A stretch of 64,000 nucleotides of DNA, taken from Trichodesmium sp002260545 (GTDB lineage: Bacteria; Cyanobacteriota; Cyanobacteriia; Cyanobacteriales; Microcoleaceae). The notes below the pieces were generated by a model. That model saw nothing but the letters and a program-made list of their open reading frames with translations. It did no database searches and was not told the DNA's origin. Shown here piece by piece: positions 59,001 to 64,000 of the stretch. Location: NCBI RefSeq assembly GCF_050016015.1, contig NZ_JBNHEQ010000298.1, positions 8,795 through 72,794 of the forward strand, written 5' to 3'. Each line of letters opens with the position of its first letter. Within the stretch, counting starts at the first letter, position 1. The position numbers and the translations under genes are program-made.

Positions 59001-59058
59001 TGGAAAACTCTTAAGAAGAGGTAACTATTAATTATTGAAAAATCCTAATCCCTATTTA
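59001..59058 (+). CRISPR. Probable broken sixth CRISPR repeat
   Basis: tggaaa (59001-59006) and cctaatccctattta (59044-59058) match consecutive parts of the array repeat. They are separated by a short family D-like piece (actcttaagaagagg...attattgaaaaa). The second part is cut at tattta by a family C end (cagagcttttcatttc). If read through, the distance from repeat 5 minus the family B insert gives a spacer of about 35 bp, the normal size. Confidence 0.5.
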
Positions 59059-59642
59059 CAGAGCTTTTCATTTCAGTAGACAACTAAGTAGGGACGTTGC
59101 ACAGGCAAAAATGCGTTTTCCGTTCCGGAATGCTGCCTCTTGCAGAGGAGCTGCGCTAACGCAAACATGTCGCGCAGCAAAACGTCCCTACAAGGTTTTG
59201 GTTGTGACTATCTTGATCTAATTACACCGATGCTATGGGATTGAATATGAAACCTGTAGAGGGCGAATGGCATTCCCTGTGGAGGGCGAATGCCATTCGC
59301 CCCTACAAGGAGAAAAAAAGTGCTAGGATATTTCCTTTAAAGGTTTGAGCCTTTTTAGGTTGCTAAAAGTACCAGGTTTTCAGCTCTTAATGCACGGTTC
59401 CCGAAAAATCAAAAAGTTAGTATTTTCAGCAAGAGTTGGGAAAAAAATTACTCCTCCCCTACTCCCCCACTCCCCTACTCCCCCACTCCCCTACTCCTTA
59501 AAAAAGACTTTTGAGCGCAAACCCTAATTACACCGATGCTACGGGATTTAATATTAAACCTGTAGAGGGCGAATGCCATTCCCTGTGGAGGGCGAATGCC
59601 ATTCCCTGTGGAGGGCGAATGCCATTCCCTGTGGAGGGCGAA
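59055..59642. repeat. Repeat cluster before the assembly gap
   Basis: A family C-like end and palindromes (59055-59195) are followed by a duplicated unit (ctaattacaccgatgctatggg at 59218 and ctaattacaccgatgctacggg at 59523) and heptamers (59455-59498). A 23-bp tandem repeat (ggagggcgaatgccattccc + tgt, from 59565) runs into the N run. No gene was seen. Confidence 0.7.
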
Positions 59643-59742
59643 NNNNNNNNNNNNNNNNNNNNNNNNNNNNNNNNNNNNNNNNNNNNNNNNNNNNNNNNNN
59701 NNNNNNNNNNNNNNNNNNNNNNNNNNNNNNNNNNNNNNNNNN
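59643..59742. other. Assembly gap (100 N)
   Basis: The run of N lies inside the 23-bp tandem repeat, so the true number of units is unknown and any frame crossing it is meaningless. Confidence 0.99.
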
Positions 59743-59837
59743 TGCCATTCGCCCCTACAATGAATCTATGTAATACTTTCAAGTAACTTCTGACTTCTAA
59801 CTCCTTTTATCAAGTCCGGGTTACTATACCCAAGTTA

Positions 59838-59932
59838 TTGCGACTGGAAGGGAGTGTAAGGTTTGCGGAGCATTCCGGAACGGATAGCAATCTCGCGAAA
59901 CCCCTGAGATTGCTTCCTATCGTCGCAATGAC
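59838..59932. repeat. Family G palindromic repeat with nested tgcgga palindrome
   Basis: attgcgactggaagggagtg and gagattgcttcctatcg...gcaatgac flank ggtttgcggagcattccgg. Confidence 0.6.
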
Positions 59933-60011
59933 AGTTGTTCAACCTAAAGCAAACCCTTGATTATAATAATGAATGGTACCAAATTCGATTATTAAAAGGT
60001 AATTTCTCCAG

Positions 60012-61349
60012 ATGAAACTAACGCCAAAAAAACTATCTATAACTACTCTCTGTATTTCCTTATGTCTAATTGGATGTCAATCTCCTGAACCGGAAATAAC
60101 ATCTCCTACTCCAGAAGCAACTCCTTCCCCAGAAGCATCACAAATATCAATAAAAATCCCCGAAAAACCTTTAACATTACCTCCAAATAATCCCGAAAAA
60201 ATAGCTTCTACTCAAGTACAAACATATCTCAATACATTAGCAAATCAAGGATTTTCCCAACAAAATCAAGGAATTTGGATACAATCAAACGATACTTTAT
60301 TAGCAAATCATCAAGGTACAATTCCTTTACCCGCAGCATCTATTACTAAAGTTGCAACCTCTTTAGTTGCCTTAAAAACTTTCAATCCCAACCATCAATT
60401 TATTACCTTAATTTCTACAACAGGAGAAATTGAAAATGGTGTCTTAAATGGAGATTTAGTCATTCAAGGAGGAGAAGATCCATTATTTGTTTGGGAAGAA
60501 GGGATCGCTATTGGCAATTTATTAAATAAAATAGGCATTCAAAGAGTTACTGGCAATCTAATTATTACTGGTAAATTTTACATGAACTTTGAATCTAATC
60601 CTCAGACTGCTGGTAATTTTCTTAAACAAGGATTGAATAGTCAAATTTGGTCGGGAGAAGCTTTAAATCAATATCAAACTTTACCTCCAGGAACGCCAAA
60701 ACCTCAAGTAATAATTGATGGTATTGTAGAAGTTTCTCCCACTACTTCTGAAAATACCAAACTATTAATTAGACATTATTCTTTTCCCCTAGCTGAACTG
60801 GTAAAGAAAATGAATCAATATAGCAATAATTTAATGGCAGATATGTTAGCTGAAGCTGTGGGAGGTTATCAAGTAGTTGCCACAAAAGCTGCTGAATTTA
60901 CGGGAGTACCAAAAGAGGAAATTCAATTAATTAATGGTTCTGGTTTAGGGGAGGAAAATCGTATTTCTCCTCGCGCAGCTACGGGAATGTTTCTAGCAAT
61001 TGATAAATATCTTCAGCAATACAATATGAGTGTGGCAGATGTGTTTGTTATAGTTGGCAAAAATAAAGGTATTTTAGAAGAACGGAAACAACTTCCAAAT
61101 TTTGCTGTAGTTAAGTCGGGAACCTTAGATTATGTTAGTGCTTTAGCAGGTGCTTTGCCAACAAAAGAAAAGGGAATTGTTTGGTTTACAATTCTGAATA
61201 AAGGAGTGAGTGTAAATCAATTAAGAAATCAACAAGAAATTTTACTAAGAGATATGTTGAACAAGTGGGGTGCTGTTGAGTTATTGCCATCAGAATTAAC
61301 ACCTAATCCTGACAGAAAAGCTAAAACTTCTCGTAGTGAAATTATGTAA
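60012..61349 (+). CDS. PBP4-like D-alanyl-D-alanine carboxypeptidase (S13), lipoprotein
   Basis: This 445-residue protein has a lipoprotein signal (CLIGC, Cys22), a Pro/Glu/Thr-rich linker and a penicillin-binding domain. SxxK is S110-ITK113 (LPAASITKVATS), SxN is in NQYSNNLMAD and the KTG equivalent is KSG in VVKSGTLDYVSALAG. It probably trims or cleaves peptidoglycan peptides in the periplasm, anchored by lipid. Confidence 0.87.
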   Translation: MKLTPKKLSITTLCISLCLIGCQSPEPEITSPTPEATPSPEASQISIKIPEKPLTLPPNNPEKIASTQVQTYLNTLANQGFSQQNQGIWIQSNDTLLANHQGTIPLPAASITKVATSLVALKTFNPNHQFITLISTTGEIENGVLNGDLVIQGGEDPLFVWEEGIAIGNLLNKIGIQRVTGNLIITGKFYMNFESNPQTAGNFLKQGLNSQIWSGEALNQYQTLPPGTPKPQVIIDGIVEVSPTTSENTKLLIRHYSFPLAELVKKMNQYSNNLMADMLAEAVGGYQVVATKAAEFTGVPKEEIQLINGSGLGEENRISPRAATGMFLAIDKYLQQYNMSVADVFVIVGKNKGILEERKQLPNFAVVKSGTLDYVSALAGALPTKEKGIVWFTILNKGVSVNQLRNQQEILLRDMLNKWGAVELLPSELTPNPDRKAKTSRSEIM

Positions 61350-61546
61350 TTAGGGAGTAGGGAGTAGGGAGTAGGGAATAGGCAGTAAGGAAGTTGCATA
61401 CAAGTTCTGTACAGGAGTATTCAAAACATGAATAATTATTAAAAAGGTAATTCTGCCTGTTAATTACTCAAGTAAAGCATTATTTTTTTCAAATAAGAAA
61501 AAATAAAATCAATTATTTTCCCCTACTACTTCCTACTCCCTCTTTT

Positions 61547-62257
61547 CTAAGAAATTGACTGCTGAACAGGTGCAGCAGCAACAATTTTTCGTGCCATAGT
61601 TGAGAGAGGTAAACTTTGGAGATAAACTAAACCAGGACCTGTTAATTTAGTTAAAAATAAACCCTCTCCACTAAATAACATATCTTTCAAACCACCCACC
61701 TTTTGAATGTCATATTGAACAGAAGTAGAAAAGCCAACTACTGCACCAGTGTCTACCCGCAATTCTTCACCCGCAGCCAGATTTTTTTCAATTATTGTTC
61801 CTCCTGCATGAACAAAAGCTAAACCATTTCCCTGTAATTTTTGTAGGATAAAACCTTCTCCACCGAAAAAACCAGCACCTACCTTTTTAGTAAAAGCAAT
61901 TTCAATATCAATACCATTAGCAGCGCAGAGAAAAGAACTAGATTGACATAAAAATTCTCCTCCTAATTCTGTTAAATTCAAAGTAATAACTTGCCCGGGA
62001 TAGGGAGCAGCAAAAGCAACTTTAGCTTTACCTGTACCTTGATTGAAAAAAGTGGTAATCATAAAACTTGATCCAGTCAACATTCGCTTAAAACCTTTCC
62101 AAGCACCACCACCAGTAGTAGTTTGCATTTCAATGCCTTGTTCCATATAGGTCATTGCTCCTGCTTCTGCTCTAACTCCTTCTTCAGGGTCAAGTTCAAT
62201 TTCTACTAATTGTAGAGATTCTCCTTTTATTTGATAGTCAATAATATCAGCGGCCAT
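61547..62257 (-). CDS. AIM24/TIGR00266 family protein
   Basis: This 236-residue protein is rich in beta strands and glycine: VRAEAGAMTYMEQGIEMQTTTGGG, FGGEGFILQKLQGNG, GEELRVDTGAVVGFSTSV and LKDMLFSGEGLFLTKLTGPG. It matches the AIM24-like family of unknown function, common in bacteria and linked in mitochondria to cristae organisation. Confidence 0.9.
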   Translation of the reverse strand: MAADIIDYQIKGESLQLVEIELDPEEGVRAEAGAMTYMEQGIEMQTTTGGGAWKGFKRMLTGSSFMITTFFNQGTGKAKVAFAAPYPGQVITLNLTELGGEFLCQSSSFLCAANGIDIEIAFTKKVGAGFFGGEGFILQKLQGNGLAFVHAGGTIIEKNLAAGEELRVDTGAVVGFSTSVQYDIQKVGGLKDMLFSGEGLFLTKLTGPGLVYLQSLPLSTMARKIVAAAPVQQSIS

Positions 62258-62610
62258 AATATATACACATCCTTAACATTGTGGAGATGATAACATTATA
62301 TTATCTCTATCCTTTCCCCTTTTTTTTTATTTTATATTTACCGAAAAATTAGGGTATAAAGTCCTCTCCATTGATGGACAAAAAAGAAAAAAATCCTTTT
62401 ACTGAGTAATTAATAATTAATAATTATTAACTAAATAATTGAGCTTAAAAGCCTCCCCTTGAAAGGGGAAAAAAATAAATTTTTTCCTTAGCTTGTCAAT
62501 CCTCTCCCTAAAAGGGAGAGGTAATTATCAATTATCAATTAATGAACCAATCCTCTTTTTTATCAGAAAAGGTAATTCTAAATTATAAATTCTGAATTCT
62601 AAATTATAAC
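62258..62610. other. Intergenic with a family D element
   Basis: A family D element occupies about 62339-62542, with an internal ctccccttgaaaggggaa palindrome and cctctccctaaaagggag. The rest is AT-rich; no gene was seen. Confidence 0.55.
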
Positions 62611-63834
62611 TTATCTTGGATCGACTGGTCTTGCTACTAAAATACCAATGGCACTTTCCACATTCCAAATATATCTTTCTAAATCATAAGCAACCGTGAC
62701 TTTTCCCGCAGGAGAAGCATGAATAAAACCAATATTACCATCAGAATTACGATAAACTAAGCCAGTATGAGTAACATCTAGTCCATTAATTTCTGTCGCT
62801 ACGGCAATAATATCTCCTGGTTTTAGTTGACCATAAATACTCCTAATTTTATAGTATGGAATGTAGTTTATTTTCAGTTTACTAATATTATCTTCCATAC
62901 TAACAATGCACTGATAATTCGCATCATTACTAGCAATTTGTGGATAATTCCATCTATTTTTGCTCATAAAAAATAATTGTTTTTTTACTCTTTCACCACC
63001 TAATTCAACACCAATATCTCTAACATTTCCCCGTCTTTGATTATCAGCAATCCATTCAGAAAAATAATGTAAACGGCTGCAATATCCATCCATTTTACCT
63101 TTCCAATAACGCTGGTTTCTAATGTTATTAATAAAGGTTAAATAAGAATAATCTTCCATTGCTATTCCTCTAGCCATTGCCAAGACAGTTTCCACAAATA
63201 ATACACAATCAAATCCATCCAAAGTAATAACTAAAGATTCTTGATTTGATTGGTCTAATAATCCAGCTTTGTAGGGAGTACCAATAAAATAATCAGCGAT
63301 CGCCTGCATAATTTCTGCCATAGAACCTTCAGCAAGATTCTGTTTTATGGCATACTCCATCACTGGTTTAAATTTAGGGTCTTCTTGAATATTTGATGGA
63401 GGTAGTTTATTAACTCCTTTTTCTCTACCACTTTTATTTAAGTGAATCTCAATTAATGGTCTTGTGGGAGGTTGAGACGGACCTACTGGGAATTCTTTTG
63501 AAACATTTAGCTTTGATAAAGTAGATGATTTTGAGAAAGGATTACTAGATAAATCTAGGGATTTTAAAGTGGTATCGGAAAATTGAATTAGACGTAAATT
63601 TAATGATTTGTCCGAAATAGAAACTAAGGGATTAATTAACTTTTTACCATCAGATTTTCTTTTGTCATTATCCTGATTTTTGGTAAGATATTTTGTCTGA
63701 ATATTGCCATCTTTTTCAGCAGCATTAACCAGACGTAAAAAAGACATCGAACTATTTAACACTAGAGGAAAATTTATTGTGTATAAACCAGTGAATGCAG
63801 CTGTTAAAAGAGTTAACTCTAAGAATTTTTTCAT
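62611..63834 (-). CDS. DUF1460-type NlpC/P60-like exported protein
   Basis: This 407-residue protein has a hydrophobic N-terminus (signal peptide about 1-30) and a low-complexity linker to about 150. The DUF1460-like domain follows: YFIGTPYKAGLLDQ, LDGFDCVLFVETVLAMARG (probable nucleophile Cys), LKPGDIIAVATEINGLDVTHTGLVY (His) and FIHASPAGKV. DUF1460 proteins are thought to be cell-wall amidases or peptidases. It probably acts in the periplasm. Confidence 0.8.
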   Translation of the reverse strand: MKKFLELTLLTAAFTGLYTINFPLVLNSSMSFLRLVNAAEKDGNIQTKYLTKNQDNDKRKSDGKKLINPLVSISDKSLNLRLIQFSDTTLKSLDLSSNPFSKSSTLSKLNVSKEFPVGPSQPPTRPLIEIHLNKSGREKGVNKLPPSNIQEDPKFKPVMEYAIKQNLAEGSMAEIMQAIADYFIGTPYKAGLLDQSNQESLVITLDGFDCVLFVETVLAMARGIAMEDYSYLTFINNIRNQRYWKGKMDGYCSRLHYFSEWIADNQRRGNVRDIGVELGGERVKKQLFFMSKNRWNYPQIASNDANYQCIVSMEDNISKLKINYIPYYKIRSIYGQLKPGDIIAVATEINGLDVTHTGLVYRNSDGNIGFIHASPAGKVTVAYDLERYIWNVESAIGILVARPVDPR

Positions 63835-63916
63835 TTTTTTACCAGGAATTTTAGACTACAAATATGTGCAAGTATTAGTTATATAGCAATCAGGAATGAG
63901 ATGTGAGAAAAATTGT

Positions 63917-63976
63917 AGGGATTTGGTTTTCAAATCCCATTATTCTGACTATAGTTTGGAGACCAAACCCCTACGA
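63917..63976. repeat. Family H palindromic repeat
   Basis: gtagggatttggttttcaaatcc pairs with gtttggagaccaaacccctac. The same family lies at 49862 and 54942. Confidence 0.6.
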
Positions 63977-64000
63977 TAAAATCTTACAACTGTGTATTGG

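Noticed and set aside
59218..59560. Idea that the pair ctaattacaccgatgcta...gggattgaa are further CRISPR repeats with insertions
   Set aside because: Only short pieces resemble the repeat (gggattgaa, accctaat); the rest differs, so it is better seen as another duplicated unit.
59511..59786. Frames crossing the N run
   Set aside because: They consist of tandem repeat and unknown bases; no meaning can be given.
1116..64000. Search for tRNA, rRNA or well-known riboswitches
   Set aside because: No cloverleaf with CCA-type ends, no rRNA core and no conserved riboswitch core were seen by eye; small RNAs cannot be excluded.

Overview
The window looks like draft sequence from an AT-rich cyanobacterial chromosome. 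Evidence: HIP1-type GCGATCGC octamers occur inside and between genes. Many products are typical of cyanobacteria: a Tab2/Atab2-like RNA-binding protein, a GUN4-domain protein, Uma2 (DUF820) proteins, a DUF928 protein, a CHAT-TPR protein, a PEP-CTERM protein and a cyanobacterial GH57 protein. Intergenic DNA is unusually long and full of small dispersed repeats, which suggests a large-genome filamentous lineage of the Trichodesmium/Okeania/Moorena kind (inference; no 16S or marker gene is present). A run of 100 Ns at 59643-59742 marks an assembly gap. No tRNA, rRNA or cas gene was found.

Layout. 1-4.5 kb: the 3' part of a UDP-glucuronate decarboxylase-like gene carrying an intein, a frameshifted tnpB, and UDP-glucose dehydrogenase. 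4.5-9.4 kb: a shredded alcohol dehydrogenase pseudogene, an aldehyde dehydrogenase, a 3-hydroxyacyl-CoA dehydrogenase cut by a MITE-like insert, and an EF-hand protein. 9.7-12.8 kb: a two-gene minus-strand unit, a NERD-UvrD helicase (split by one in-frame amber codon) and a TPR protein with a cold-shock-like C-terminus. 13-18.2 kb: Uma2, a tandem duplication, ppsA and an HxlR regulator. 20-23.7 kb: a CHAT-TM-TPR protein and a TM-TPR partner. 23.7-24.4 kb: an IS5-type relic. 24.8-36.9 kb: ddl, galT, a DUF928 protein, a complete tnpB, a TspO-like membrane protein, an LRAT-like protein, MTA phosphorylase and Tab2. 37-42.3 kb: a TPR-methyltransferase split at an A9 run, an avtA-like aminotransferase, an unknown protein and GH57. 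42.8-49.7 kb: PEP-CTERM GDSL esterase, exported GUN4-like protein, VanY-like pseudoenzyme candidate, aspartoacylase-like protein, YidD and an EVE-domain protein. 50-57.6 kb: a type IIG restriction-modification protein, Uma2, and an FHA-ABC transporter. 57.7-59.8 kb: a non-autonomous IS200/IS605-type derivative, an orphan CRISPR array broken by small mobile elements, and the assembly gap. 60-63.8 kb: a PBP4-like peptidase, an AIM24/TIGR00266 protein and a DUF1460-like protein.

The dominant theme is genome erosion and remodelling by small palindromic or MITE-like repeats. At least six families can be told apart by their ends. They nest inside one another, split two metabolic genes, appear to interrupt the CRISPR array, and in one case seem to have been absorbed in frame into a restriction-modification protein. 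The most promising less-described gene sets are the NERD-helicase/TPR-CSD pair, the CHAT-TM-TPR/TM-TPR pair, and the EVE plus type IIG R-M neighbourhood.
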